A stretch of 64,000 nt of DNA from Bryum argenteum (GCA_037043015.1 CM073323.1:24394758-24458757); one strand, 5' to 3'. Positions 24,920-36,849 are shown, counted from the first letter of the stretch. The notes: a model not told the origin generated them from the sequence alone. Made by a program: numbers and translations.

Positions 24920-26584
24920 CACTACAACAAATCCAGCTCAATGTGACTAGGTTTTATGACTAAAATCGGGCATAAATCAAAATGTGACTAGCACCATTTG
25001 TAGTCATTTGGACTTAGTCGCTTCGGACAATCTGACTAGCAGTCATATCGGACATTTTTTGTTCTCAATACTGTGTTCCCACACTGTTTTGGGACCTCAA
25101 ATAGGGACGTGCACTGGGACTTGGGAAAATATGACTGTGTAGAATGACATATGTGTGACTACATAAGGTCATCAGTTTGAAAATAGTGACTATGTAGAGT
25201 CACATATGTGTGACTACATATAGTCATCAATATGAAGATAGTGACTAATTGTAGTGAGGTATCAGTCAACACATATATGGTTTTTTCACCATGCATAGTA
25301 ATGTAATGGTGACTGCATTGAGTCATATTTTTGGCTGACGTCGAATGTGACTATGTGGAGTCATAGTTAATGTCGTCAACGTGGAATGTGACTCTATGGA
25401 GTCATATTTTATGTTGTTGACATGGAATATTAATGTTAGTTATGTTTTTAGCTGTCGTGGATTATGATTGTGCACCGTCGTAGTATAGATGACTGGTTTC
25501 AGTCAAGGGTAGATGACTGGTTTCAGTCACAGTATTGGAAAGAGTGACTCGTGGTAGTGATAAAATTCTTACCGTGTATGTGGCCCTATGACTGCGTAGA
25601 GTAATGATTTCTTTGACTGAAATTCACATTCCACATCAGTACCAAAATCATACAATGGAGACATATACGTGGGATTCAATGGAAGATACATACAAGGTTC
25701 AAGAAATTGCAACAATGTTCAACTGTACTTAATACTCTCTAGAGTGTAAACTTGATTAAAGATGAGAGAGGATCACGCATGAAACACAATACCTCAAAGA
25801 AGTTCATATAGCTTTTGGATGGACAATTGAGTTGTTGCCTCATTGCCAATCAATAGAAAGTGCCAAAGAAAAAGAACATGTAAAATCACTTCTCCTCTAT
25901 CAAATGTGACCCTCTAAGTATTCATCTATACTCCTACCTCTAAGTATTCATCTATACTCCTACCTCTAAGTACTACTCAAGACTCCTACCTCAAAGTACT
26001 CCTCAACACCTCTTACCTTCAACAATCTTTTAAGAGAGAGAGAAAGAAAGAAAGAAAGAAAGAGAGCTCAAAAAATGAGGGGCTGGAGGCCGGTTGCCCT
26101 TAATATTCTCAACCCTAACCCTAACCCTAAACAAAAATGGAGGCAAGGTCCACCTTCGCCACGTGTCATTTTTTTACTGAGTCTTTTAGGGGTTTATGAC
26201 TTTGTAGAGTCATCAAATTGAAATATATGACTACTATTAGTCACGTTAAGGACGACGTGACTACATGTAGTTACCCAAACCAACTCTATGACAGCACTAA
26301 GTCATACACAAACCAAATACCAATACCATACAACTATGTTAGATATGACTGCATATAGTAAGCAATCAAAGCATGACTATGAGAACTACGCAGGGGAACA
26401 TATGTCTCGTTCCCGTAGACGTTTCCATCCACGTCCTCAAAAAAATGACTACGTTTATGACTAGTCCATGACTAGTCTGTGACTAGACTGTCTTATGACT
26501 GATTTTTGACTAAACTGATGATTGATGTGACTATGCAGTCACATAGGCCGGTTTACATTTAGTCAACCCAAATTTGTTGTAGTG
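24920..26584. mobile_element. Non-autonomous CACTA (En/Spm-type) element with ACA target duplication
   Basis: The ends are CACTACAACAAAT and its exact complement ATTTGTTGTAGTG, the standard CACTA terminus. Both sides are flanked by ACA (24917-24919 and 26585-26587), the expected three-base duplication. The interior has many copies of a TGACTATGTAGAGTCA-like motif in both orientations, as transposase-binding subterminal repeats would, and no transposase frame. A GAAA microsatellite lies at about 26040-26065 and a CCCTAA series at about 26109. At 1665 bp it would depend on a transposase supplied elsewhere. Confidence 0.9.
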
Positions 26585-27089
26585 ACAAGATCCTACAATT
26601 GCAATTTCACATTCAAATCCCTTCCTAAAAATTCTATAGCATTATCAATTGACATCCTTATTTTAGGGAAAAGTTGAAGATTGCTACCCCCTCAAGCTCA
26701 TAGGGGCTAAAGATGCAAGATCCAAATCAACCCCTAAGAGTCCATTCAACCATTTTATGGTAGATTCCGAATTTTGAGAAGATGTAACAGTCTAGAAAAG
26801 AAAAATTCTAAAACATTTCTTCTTGAACTCCTGAAGTAGTAGAAAGGCCCCCAAACTGCCAAAAGGCCTCAAGACCACCCTCTCTCAATGCAAGATGAAA
26901 ATTTCCAACTTTTGATGTTATCTCAAGTATGTAACTGTAAGATCTTGTACATAACTTGTCCAAGTACATTTTGTACTAAATCTTTGCTTCAAGTTCCTCG
27001 CCGATTGCCAGATCATAACATTCAAAGTTGAGAAAGAAAAAAAATCCCTTGTTGGAAAATGGGTTTTGTGAACCCAAGAAACCAATTTC
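26585..27089. repeat. Dispersed AT-rich repeat, left of the copia insertion
   Basis: No gene is seen. Phrases such as CCCCTAAGAG and CAACCATTTTATGGT recur near 44690-44715, so this belongs to the same dispersed family as 44640-46470. The copia element at 27090-32563 appears to have inserted into it, since the family continues on the far side at 32570-33310. Confidence 0.45.
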
Positions 27090-27272
27090 TGTTGGAATAA
27101 TCAAACAGTCACAGAGAGATCGGTAACACAATGGTTGCGCCAGTGCGCTTACCTTTTATTGAACAGGTGCAAGCATATATATATACAGAGGATAGTCCGA
27201 ATGAACAGAAGTGGAGGATGAAAAGTTAGTAAAGCTGTGAGGATGAAGAGTCGAGAGAGAAGAGTTTCAACA
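27090..27272 (-). repeat. Left (3') LTR of the copia element
   Basis: 183 bases. Read on the minus strand it starts TGTTGAAACTC and ends CCAACA. A polypurine tract lies immediately before it in the direction of transcription. It carries a shorter TA run than the other LTR. Confidence 0.93.
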
Positions 27273-27833
27273 GCCCCCCTCGATCTTGACTACACTTTCA
27301 ACTAATGCACATTGTCTTCAAAGAGTCAGGAGTGGTGATCATGTCGAGATGGCGAGCGTTTCCAGCGACGGTTTTTTAGCGATGGAGGGAGCAGGACGAT
27401 CAACTCTCCATGGTAAGGCCCGTTGAGTTGTTGTTGACGACTTCATCTGTACTCATGAGTTTGCGTGTGCACGTGGAGATTCTTCTTTGAATTGTGAGTT
27501 TGATGTGCCTGTTTGTCCGGCGGTGCTGCGATGCAGTAATCGATGTGTGCTTCTGGCTGGTGTTGACTGCACGACAGACCTCATTTGTTGAAGAGTTATG
27601 TGCAGTCGTAGAGCGTGTTGGTCCAGTTCCTTCAAGCAGTGATATTCCGGAAGGAAGAGTTGAAGCGACTAGGGTTTCGATAGAGCAAAATTGGGACGAG
27701 TATTTCAGGGATACGACTCAGTGGTGGGATAATAGGAGGTCAAAGGTCAATCCTCGGGCCCCAGATTTCAAGCATAAGAGGACAAGGAAGGCTCTATGGC
27801 TTGATAGCTACTACACACCTGAGTGGGTGAGAG

Positions 27834-30800
27834 CTAGGTTGAACTAGGGTTTTCACGAATTCCAGCGTTGGTTCTGTCGAGAAGGAATTTGTTGATAGAA
27901 AGTGGCTTCGTGAGGAAGTCGGCTTGCTGCAGGTCTGTTGGCGAGTAGTGTACTTGTACCTGTCCATTTTGAGTGGTCTCCCGTATAAAATGTGCTTGTA
28001 TCCCAATATGTTTTGTTCTGGAGTGGAGAATTGGGTTGTGGACCAATTTCAAACAGGATTGGTTGTCGCTCATGAGATTTGTGGCTCCTCAGATTGGGAT
28101 GCCGAGTTCTGCCAATAATCGACGAAAATAAATGATATCTTTTGCTGCATCAGTGAGCACTCTGTATTCTGCTTCCGTTGTGGAGAGTGAAACCGGGGGC
28201 TGGAGTTTACTGGACCATGAGATGCACGATGTTCCCAGCTTGTGTAAGATACCAGATGTTGAACGGCGTGTTGAACGGCGTGTGTCTGTGTCCCGACCCC
28301 AATCTGCATCAGCATAGGTATGATACTCATGAGAGCTATCCGATGAGAAGAAAAGTCCATGGTTCATGGTGCCTTTCAAATATCTCAGGATTCGTTTAGC
28401 TGCCTGGAGATGTACGAGCTCTGGTTGCGTCATGTATCTGGCCACGCATGCTACTGCATAACATACATCTGGTCTTGAGTTGGTTAAGTATATGAGACTG
28501 CCTACCATTGAATGGTATAGTTCAGGATCTACCAAACAAGTTCCTGTTGATTTTTGCAACTGTAGATGTGGATCCATGGGAAGCTGACTCGAGTTGCATG
28601 CGGTCATGCCAAACCTCTGTAGTAGTTTTTGAATATATCATGTTTGGGTTACAAGGATGCCATTGTGAAGTCTCCTTATTTCTGCACCTAAATAAATACT
28701 TGCTAAGCCCATGTCCGTCATCTCGAATTCCTTCTTGAGTGCATCTTTCAAAGCTCCAATTCTCTGTTCATCGTCTCCAGTTATGAGCAAGTCATCAACA
28801 TAGAGGAGTATGAATACACGTTTCCCTTCTTTTGTTGCGAAATACAGGTTCGGATCATACTGGCTGCGAGTGAAGCCTTGATTGCGAAGCCAGGCGTCAA
28901 TGCGTGCGTACCACGCACGTGGAGCTTGTTTCAATCCATACAACGCTCGACGAACACGACATATCTTAGTTGGATCACCTGTATGTGGAAAGCCCTCAGG
29001 TATTTCCATAAGCACCTCTTCACTTAAGAATCCATTCAAGAATGCCGTTTTTACGTCCATCTGGTGTAAGTCCCATTTGTTCTGAGCAGCTAGTGTGAGG
29101 ATGATACGAATGGTCGACCATCTAACTACCGGAGCAAATATGTCATCATAATCAATACCTGCGCGTTGTTGAAAACCTCTTGCAACTATTCTTGCTTTCA
29201 ACTTTGATATGTTTCCATTCTGCTTTGTCTTGAATAACCATTTTGCAGTTATTGGTCGTCGATCTGCAGGTCGGTCGATGACATCCCAAGTGTTGTTTCG
29301 AAGAATGGAACTAACTTCACTCCGGATTGCCTCGCGCCATCCACTATGCTTCATTGCTTCTTCATAGGAGGTGGGGTCATGTGTGGATTCAATATTCATT
29401 GTCCAAAAGTCATGCATACGAGTTGAGGGTCGCCTGACACGAGATGGGTACCGTCTTGAGACTATCAGTTCTGTTTCTTCTGAGATGGGTTCTTGAGATC
29501 CCGATGACTCTAGGTGATTCATCACTTGCCCTCGTGATCCTGTGGTGTCCTCATTTAACAACCGGGGGACACACGGTTGACTTTGAGAGAGCTGGTTTTG
29601 AGCGGATTTTGGTTGGCTACATAACCTACTAGCTGCCACCTGTGATGGTTGGTGATCATGGCTTTGAGATCGTGCATGTGACTCTTGAGATGTGTAGCTA
29701 CTCCCTTCTGAGTCAGAGTGGTCGCCCGAGTACTTCGGCCTATCCATATCATGAGCGCAGATATTTCTATTCCCAGTTGCAAAAGAATTGAGGTCGTGTG
29801 CTGAACTTTCGCCACTGCTTGGAAAAGAGAGGCTCTGACTGGGAGTCGTCATGGAAAGTGGTTCCAAATATGGATACCCTCCAACTTGCTCCGCACCGTC
29901 AGCTTGTAAAGGTGAGATTTCGTAGCTGGGTGGAGAGATTGTTGCCGATAATTGTGGTTGCAGGTGTTGAAATCCTACGTGTTCTTCATCAAACACTACA
30001 TCCCTACTGATTACTATCTTCCTTCTAATATTGTAATAAGGTCTAAAAGCCTTTGACTGAGAGTCATAGCCAACAAACATGCATTTTCTTGTACGTGAAT
30101 CAAATTTCTTTCTCTCATCATGTGGCACATGAACATATGCTACAGATCCGAAAATTCTGAGATGCTGAAGATTCACAGGTATACCTGTGTAGCTGGCTTC
30201 CGGCGGTACTCCGAAATTCGTTCTTGTGGGACTCCTGTTGATAAGGTACGTTGCCATTGCGACTGCTTCCGGCCAAAGAAACGCCGGGAGGTTACTACCA
30301 GCTGCTATGCTCCTCGCCCTTTCGAGGATTGTTCGATTTCGTCTCTCCGCAACGCCGTTTTGTTGTGGAGTTTTTGGTTGAGTAAGTTCACGTTCAATGC
30401 CGTGGCGTGAACAGTAATCAATAAAACGTTGTGACATATACTCTCCTCCTCTGTCACACCTCAAGGCTCGTAAACGTCGTCCTGTTTCTAATTCGAGTTT
30501 GTTTCGGAAATTGCAGAAAAGATGAAAGGTTTCACTCTTATGTTTCATGAAATAAGTCCAGCTTTTTCTTGAATGATCATCTGTAAACACTAAAATGAAC
30601 CTCGAACCTCCTAGAGAAGGTTTGGGCATCGGACCCATGACATCCGAATGGATTCTTTCACCTGGAAACTTAGCTCGTGTTTCTGACTTTCGTGGGAAGC
30701 GCTCCCTATGGTGCTTGCCAGCTAAACAACTGGCACATACACGGGAGTTGACATCGATTCGAGGAATTCCTTCTACATGTGATGACTTCGAGAGAAAACT

Positions 30801-32174
30801 GAGGCCTGAAAAGCTAACATGTCCCATCCTTTTGTGCCACTTTTCTGCTAAATCACATTCTTCAGTAATGAGTGCTTCACCTGGTGTAATCTCCTGTAAG
30901 TAGTATAAGCCATTTGCGCGATCTCTGTAACCTATAGCAACTACTTGGTCGTTTTTGTAGATCCAACAATGTGTTTGTGTAAACATGATTATATGACCCG
31001 CATCGGTTAAGGATCCTACTGAAGCTAAGTTTTTCTTTAGAGATGGCACATAGCGAACATTCTCTAATTTTATTTCTCCAAAACTGGTGTTCAAAGTGGA
31101 AGTCCCTGTTCCGTGTACAGGATGAGACTCTCCACCACCAGTTTTAACAGTGCTCTCAATACTATTTTGAGACACAGGATAATCAAGCTTGTTAACCTCT
31201 GATGCAACATGAGATGTTGCTCCACTGTCAAGATACCATGGATTGTAATCATAATAGGTTGGATCGTAATAGTGAGGATCACTCGTATAGGCACCGAAAA
31301 CTTCAGCTGAGTATGCATATTCGTTACCTCCTTGTTCTTGTACAGGTGGATGTCTGCAATCTCTTGCGATATGACCACCTTTGCCGCAGTTGTAGCAGAT
31401 TATGGTCGATCTGCTTGCTGTGCTCCGCCCCGCTGTTGGTGGTCTCCACGATTGGTTGCGGCCTCCTGGATGACCTCGGCCTGGTGCCCTGGAGGGTCCT
31501 CGTCCCCAAGGTGATGGCATGCGCCACCAAGGTGGAGCTCGTCCCCAGCGCCCGCGTCCTCTACCTCTCTGTTGTTGGTTGTTGTGGAATGACGCTTTGT
31601 TGGTAAAGCTTGTTGTTAAGGCTTCTGTTTCTCCGTGAAGTGCAAGTCGATGCTCGCGTCTGTTTTGCTCAGTAAGCAGCTTGGAGCTGAGTTGCGCAAA
31701 TGAAATGTCAGGGTCCAAATGAGCTAAGGTCATGACCATGCTTTCATACGAGAGCGGAAGACCATTGAGCACAATGCCGTTGAGGTCACTGTCGGGTATC
31801 TTCTCTCCCATGGCGGTGAGGCGATTTCGGAGTTCACGAGCTTTCTTCAGGTACTCATCCACCGAGCCTCCTTCCTCCATCTTCAACGAGTTGAGTTGAG
31901 CTTTCAGCATCAGTTTCTCCGGCTTGTCTCCAGCTGCATACAACTCTTTGAGTTCCTTCCAGATAATCGCTGGATCTGTATGGTCTTGAATGAGATCTAC
32001 AATATCATCACTCACAGAGTTAGCTATCAATCGACATGCTAGAGCTTTCCGCTTGTTGAAGACAACTTCTGTTACACTCTCGTTTTCAATAGTGACCGGA
32101 AACATTTCTGGCTTTCTCTCTTCTTCTGTGATGTACCAGAAACTCTCGGCCCTCAAGTTCCTCTTTGATTTCAA
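27834..32174 (-). pseudogene. Copia gag-pol polyprotein interrupted by two in-frame TGA codons
   Basis: A single frame runs the whole length and is broken only by TGA at 28638-28640 and 28089-28091. In order it carries the gag capsid region, a zinc knuckle (CYNCGKGGHIARDC), protease (WYLDSGATSHV), integrase with an HHCC-type zinc region (WHKRMGHVSF ... CASCLAGKHH) and catalytic core (FTDDHSRKSW), reverse transcriptase (YVDDLLITG) and RNase H (SDNQSCLKLV). Domain order protease-integrase-RT-RNase H defines Ty1/copia. The first TGA falls at the RT/RNase H connection (after GILVTQT) and the second inside RNase H. Both can be read as CGA-to-TGA changes, as expected after methylation of CpG. The copy should not make full-length polyprotein unless the stops are read through. 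Confidence 0.93.
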
Positions 32175-32360
32175 ACTCCATATGTGGTAGTTTTCTATCC
32201 CTTTCAGTTTCTCACTTTTCTCGAGAATGGCAGTTTATGTCATGATGTCTCTCTGTCTACCTTCAGGTGCAGCGCACCTTCGACTACTTGTGTATGTCGA
32301 CTCTCTCATAAGGTGCAGTGCACTCCTATCGACTTCTACTCAACTACACTCGAGACTGTC

Positions 32361-32372
32361 GCTCTGATACCA
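32361..32372 (-). promoter_or_regulatory. Primer-binding site for initiator Met-tRNA
   Basis: The minus strand reads TGGTATCAGAGC directly inside the right LTR, with no gap. This matches the 3' end complement of plant initiator methionine tRNA used by most copia elements. Confidence 0.9.
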
Positions 32373-32563
32373 TGTTGGAACAATCAAACAGTCACAGAGA
32401 GATCGGTAACACAATGGTTGCGCCAGTGCGCTTACCTTTTATTGAACAGGTGCAAGCATATATATATATATATATACAGAGGATAGTCCGAATGAACAGA
32501 AGTGGAGGATGAAAAGTTAGTAAAGCTGTGAGGATGAAGAGTCGAGAGAGAAGAGTTTCAACA
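32373..32563 (-). repeat. Right (5') LTR of the copia element
   Basis: 191 bases, the same as the left LTR apart from a T/C difference near the TGTTGG end and four extra TA dinucleotides. As the 5' LTR it should hold the element's promoter, but no element-specific motif is obvious apart from the TATATA run in its centre. Confidence 0.93.
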
Positions 32564-33592
32564 ATTTCAAGAGTAAATTTGAATTGAGGCTCTTCACATT
32601 TTTGTTCCTGAGTAAGTTGGGAACATGTCTATGCAATTTTTACCCTCATGCGACGTGTAAAACTTAAAGAAATGCTTGAATTCACAGGGAGGCATGTTGA
32701 ATTTCAAATACAAAAGCCAATCATTGACAATGAAAATGGCATGTGAAAAATAAATGGATTGAAGATCCAAACTGTGAGACTTTAAACCATATGTACATGT
32801 ACAAAAAACTAAAGTTGAATGAAAGTAAAATCTCAAATTTTGGTGAATTTTTGAAGTTTCTACGAATTAACTGATTGTGTGCAAATTTTGAGAATAAATG
32901 AGCATGTGCAGTTTGGGCAGATTTTAGATATTGTTTTCAAAATTTTGATCATGAATATCTCCTAAAATATGAGGAATTTTGGAGCATAAAATGAGTTTTC
33001 CGAAAGGTATGAGAAAATCTACGACATACAGAAGGTTCCAGCTTCATGCTAGCTAAATATAGTTTATGAGGCTGACCAGACCTCTTTTCAACTTTACGGG
33101 TGAATTCTATATAGGTGAGTTGGGGCCCACATTCAATTTTAAGAAACCTCATTTCTAGTCATAGATTGTTCACTTTAAGCATTCAAACACAAATAAGGCA
33201 AGGTTTCCCTGATTTTACAAAACTTACTATTTTGGGAAGTGATGGTGTTCCTCTTAAGTTGTTATCAGCCTTTCTTAAAATATCCTTTCTTGAAATATCA
33301 TATGATATGTGACTAGTATGACCAACTGCGTTGCCACACCGTCCTAGCAGATGCTACCATCCTAAAAAAGACTTACTTCTTGCCTTAAAGGTCCATGTTT
33401 AAACAATTCATAAAAACAGAATGTCTAGATTCCAGTCACATTTCTTGATTATAGAGAGCAAAGCAAAATCCTCACATCTTCCATAGTTAATGCCATTGCG
33501 ATTAACAGCACCGACTTTGCTTATCTACACGCTGTGAATATCATAAGCACAGTAGAAAGTTATTAGCAAAGAGCAATGTAAACGTACTCTGA
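32564..33592. repeat. Dispersed AT-rich repeat, right of the copia insertion
   Basis: No gene is seen. The stretch 32820-33000 is an inverted, diverged relative of about 45720-45920 (shared ideas: AATCTCAAATTTTGGTGAATT and GAGAATAAATGAGCAT, read in reverse there). The stretch 33170-33240 matches about 44840-44910 in direct orientation (CAAACACAAATA.GGCAAGG). This suggests an old long inverted-repeat element into which copia jumped. Confidence 0.5.
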
Positions 33593-33602
33593 CCAGAAAT
33601 CG

Positions 33603-33870
33603 GGGTGAGGGTTCGCAGCAGCTACCAAGAGGATGAGAAAGTGCCACCCCATCCTCCCTCCCATCCCTGGAATTTTAATTTGAACCCCCCCAAGGCCATT
33701 TTTGATGATTTTGAATTCAGAAATGGGCCCTGCGGCCCCAAATTACTCTAGGAGCCTACTCCTTGGCAATTTAAACCAATACACTAAAAAATTAGGGGGC
33801 TCCTTTACCCCTCCCCATCCAACGCTCATCCTCATCTTCATCCTCTTGGTAGCTGCTGCGAACCCTTAGG
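33603..33870. mobile_element. MITE with 10-bp target duplication (Mutator-like)
   Basis: The ends share an inverted repeat built on GGGTTCGCAGCAGCTACCAA, continuing into AGAGGATGA. The ten bases CCAGAAATCG occur exactly on both sides (33593-33602 and 33871-33880). A duplication of that length points to the Mutator superfamily. The 268-bp interior is non-coding. A shorter TGA/TTA duplication with ends at the GGGTT would be the alternative reading (Tourist-like), but it is less exact. Confidence 0.75.
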
Positions 33871-34459
33871 CCAGAAATCGACCTCTCCAACCAATAACTG
33901 CTCTTTTACGAGATTCAATGAACTCGGACACCTGCCAGAGGCCTATCAACAATCAATAAAGATATGCTGCATCAAAATAACCAATCTTGACAACGATACA
34001 ATTAGTAATCAAGTTTCCTACTCAGTCTCAGACTCTCAGTGTCGTGTATAGTAGATGAAGGCCTAAAGTGTACATTGAGATTCAGGTCAGCTCGTTGCTC
34101 TGAAAGCTCAGAACATCAAGACCTGGATTGTATAATTAGTTTCTACCTCTAAAAAATTGGTGTGCATGCTCACGAACTAGCTATTACTGTCTCCCTAAAT
34201 CAAATCGACGAGGAGGTCTCATATACAAAGCAATGATGCTTTTGAGTAGGGAAATGCCCAGTCCACATACCATGGGGGTAAGTAACATGAGTTCTTTGGC
34301 CCAAATCAAGGATATCCCGAAATAGCATGCAAAATGCTCATGAAATCTGTGTGAACTACACTCTGATGTAGTTCCCTTACCTCCAGTGGTGGCTCTTAAG
34401 GAATGATTCATCATGCTCATAGTATCTCTGGGTTTCTCAATATACTCTGGGATGAGCGC

Positions 34460-36490
34460 CTAATCCTTCTTCGTCACTCGTTTGACAGCCTTGCGGCGTC
34501 CCGAGTCCAATATGGACTTCCGCAACCGCACAGCTTTAGGTGTAACTTCAATAATTTCGTCACCCGCTACGTAGCCAATCGCTTCCTCCAAGTTAATCAA
34601 CCGCGGAGGAGACAGCTTCACATTCTCATCCTTCCCAGCCGACCGGATATTATTCAGCTCTTTCGTTCGAACAGGATTAATCTCAAGATCAGTTTCTCGA
34701 GTATGCTCACCCACAATCATCCCATCGTAAGTCTCCATGCCAGGCTTCACAAACAAAATGCCTCGTGCTTCGAGGCCCATAAGAGCGTGAGCAGTGATGG
34801 TACCGGCCGCCATGGACACCAGCACTCCCTTCCTCACATTCCCAAGCGGACCTCTGTACTTACCGTAAGCGAGAAACGCCCGGTGCATAAACCCAGTGCC
34901 ATGAGTATCGGTTGAAAACACGGATCGGTAACCAACGAGCCCTCTCGAGGGACAAGTAAAAGTGAGTCTTGTGCGACCCACACTCTCCGGGCAGGGTCCC
35001 ATATCCAGCATTTCAGCACGGCGATGCGAAAGAGCTTCAATCACAAGGCCTGCATGCTCATCGTTCACTTCGATCACCACTTCCTCGATCGGCTCAAGTT
35101 TCTTACCCTGGTCCATCTTGTAGAGCACGGCGGGAGGGGAAACGGAAAGCTCGAATCCCTCGCGTCGCATATTCTCGAGCAAGATCCCGAGCTGAAGCTC
35201 ACCGCGTCCTTGCACTTCGTATGCATCTTGTCTCGGTGTTGGAATCACTGCAATTGATAAGTTGCTGCGAGACTCGAACATGAGTCGTTCGCCGATTTTG
35301 GGACCTGTGAGCTGGTGTCCGTCACGGCCTCCCAGTGGCGAGTCATTCACACTGAACGTCATGGATAGCGTGGGCGGGTCCATGGCAGCTGCTGGAAGCG
35401 CGTCCAGCACGTCCACAGCGGCGATGGTGTGACCAATTGATGGCTCTGATAGCCCAGCTATTGACACAATGTCGCCAGCACCTGCATTGTTGACAACTAC
35501 TGTTGCCATCCCGTTTTTCTTCATGAGCTTGATCACTTTGCCTTGATCGAAGGCGGCTGAGTTTCCTCCCTCGAGGTTTCGGAGACCGTGGATTCGATCC
35601 CCGACGCGGACTACACCGGAGAAGACTCGTCCCGTGACGAGACGGCCCATGAAAGCGTCGTGATCCATCATAGAGATCAGCATCTTGAAAGGGGAAGAGA
35701 GGTCTCCTCTCGGAGGAGGAATGTGGTTTGCGATTGTGTCCATGAGAGGGGCGACAGTGCGTTCAAAGCCCGGTTCTTCACCTTTCGTGTACGTTCGCGA
35801 CACCCAGCCTACTTTGGCAGATGCGTAGAGGACGGGAAACTCAAGTTGGGAGTCTGTGGCGCCGAGATTTGCGAACAAGTCGAAGATCTGGCTCTCGACC
35901 TCGCCGCATCGTTGCTCGGTCACGGAAGGGCGATCCACTTTGTTGAGGAGGAGAATAGGGCGGATTCCGAGATTGAGAGCTTTGGCGACCACGAACTTGG
36001 TCTGTGCAAGGGGACCTTCACCGGCGTCTACGACCAGGACCGCCCCTTCTACCATGCCCACGACGCGCTCGACCTCGCCTCCGAAATCCGCATGCCCCGG
36101 CGTATCCACGACGTTCATCTGCATTCCTTTCCAGTATATGGACGTGTACTTAGACGCGATTGTGATGCCTCGTTCCCGCTCCAGGGTGATGGAGTCCATT
36201 GCTCGCTCCTGCGGGACGTTGGCACCGCATTCGCGCAGGATTCGGTCCATGAGCGTGGTTTTACCGTGGTCGACATGGGCAATAATCGCCACGTTCCGAA
36301 TTTGCGATGGCTCGAGGACATCGTCTGCTTTTTCAGACTCTGGTGCGGCTGCGGTTGAAAATTGTCTAGCGAACTCCTGTGGCTTCCCACGTGGAGGACC
36401 CACTCGCAAACTGCTCTGCAAAGCTGACCGGCATGCCTGCCAGTTTGCTCTGCAGCTTATTCGTTTGAGCATTGTTGCTAACCCACCCAA
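34460..36490 (-). CDS. TypA/BipA translational GTPase, organelle-targeted
   Basis: A single-exon gene for a 676-residue GTPase of the TypA/BipA family, related to EF-G and LepA, which binds ribosomes and helps assembly or translation under stress. GTPase motifs are all intact: G1 AHVDHGKT at 71-78, RERGIT at 105-110, DTPGH at 129-133, NKVD at 183-186. The family's characteristic C-terminal region includes the segment SRGLVGYRSVFSTDTHGTG. The first ~55 residues are basic and Ser/Ala-rich with FARQFSTAAAP, a typical mitochondrial or dual presequence, followed by the bacterial-type core. An intron in the 5' leader is likely (36724 to 36509 on the minus strand, GT-AG). Plants usually have a plastid paralogue as well; the presequence here looks more mitochondrial, which is inference. 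Confidence 0.95.
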   Translation of the reverse strand: MGGLATMLKRISCRANWQACRSALQSSLRVGPPRGKPQEFARQFSTAAAPESEKADDVLEPSQIRNVAIIAHVDHGKTTLMDRILRECGANVPQERAMDSITLERERGITIASKYTSIYWKGMQMNVVDTPGHADFGGEVERVVGMVEGAVLVVDAGEGPLAQTKFVVAKALNLGIRPILLLNKVDRPSVTEQRCGEVESQIFDLFANLGATDSQLEFPVLYASAKVGWVSRTYTKGEEPGFERTVAPLMDTIANHIPPPRGDLSSPFKMLISMMDHDAFMGRLVTGRVFSGVVRVGDRIHGLRNLEGGNSAAFDQGKVIKLMKKNGMATVVVNNAGAGDIVSIAGLSEPSIGHTIAAVDVLDALPAAAMDPPTLSMTFSVNDSPLGGRDGHQLTGPKIGERLMFESRSNLSIAVIPTPRQDAYEVQGRGELQLGILLENMRREGFELSVSPPAVLYKMDQGKKLEPIEEVVIEVNDEHAGLVIEALSHRRAEMLDMGPCPESVGRTRLTFTCPSRGLVGYRSVFSTDTHGTGFMHRAFLAYGKYRGPLGNVRKGVLVSMAAGTITAHALMGLEARGILFVKPGMETYDGMIVGEHTRETDLEINPVRTKELNNIRSAGKDENVKLSPPRLINLEEAIGYVAGDEIIEVTPKAVRLRKSILDSGRRKAVKRVTKKD

Positions 36491-36508
36491 CTCGGATTCT
36501 CAAACTTG

Positions 36509-36724
36509 CTGCAAAATTCCTGTAATCAGTACAGAGGTAACAGCTGAAACAAAATTCACGCTCGATCGCTCACGCATTGTACACTAAGAATGAGATAGAA
36601 ACCCAAAATAAAGTATCACTGATAGTGAATGAAGTAAACTGAGACGATTGTTCAATGGAGAGAAGAAGAGGTGGTGGTCCAATTCAATTATTGTACATGA
36701 TCTGTAAGGCTGCGGAAACATTAC
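36509..36724 (-). other. Probable 5' leader intron of the TypA gene
   Basis: On the minus strand a donor TCCG/GTAATG at 36724 and an acceptor TTTTGCAG/CAAG at 36509 bracket 216 bases between the likely transcript start and the initiator ATG at 36490. No coding sequence is affected. No transcript is available to confirm it. Confidence 0.5.
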
Positions 36725-36849
36725 CGGAGTCGGAATCCGCGACATCTTCCAGTGCAATCGCACTAGCGACTCCTTCCGGAGCGGTGCAGTGCTGAAAACG
36801 AAGCGATTCGACAGGGTTGAGGGTTTTGCCTCGTTTGTTGGGACAAGGA

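Larger units (their letters stand above)
27090..32563 (-). mobile_element. Young Ty1/copia LTR retrotransposon with ATTTC target duplication
   Basis: The long terminal repeats at 27090-27272 and 32373-32563 differ by one substitution and an 8-base difference in a TA run, and both have TG...CA borders. The five bases ATTTC flank both sides (27085-27089 and 32564-32568). Transcription is leftward. Next to the right LTR, minus-strand TGGTATCAGAGC (32372-32361) is the initiator Met-tRNA primer site. Next to the left LTR, minus-strand GATCGAGGGGGGC is the polypurine tract. The near-identical repeats mean recent insertion, yet the coding frame has two stop codons. Confidence 0.95.

Noticed and set aside
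26040..26130. GAAA and CCCTAA runs as a possible interstitial telomere
   Set aside because: Only about three CCCTAA-type units inside a CACTA element; too short to be a former chromosome end.
34969..35100. Transfer RNA-like GGATTCGATCC word near 35591 and similar words in TypA
   Set aside because: No cloverleaf can be drawn around it and it lies within conserved coding sequence.
35588..36587. Plus-strand open frames of over 240 residues across the TypA gene
   Set aside because: They are antisense shadows of the TypA coding strand, whose motifs are unmistakable on the minus strand.
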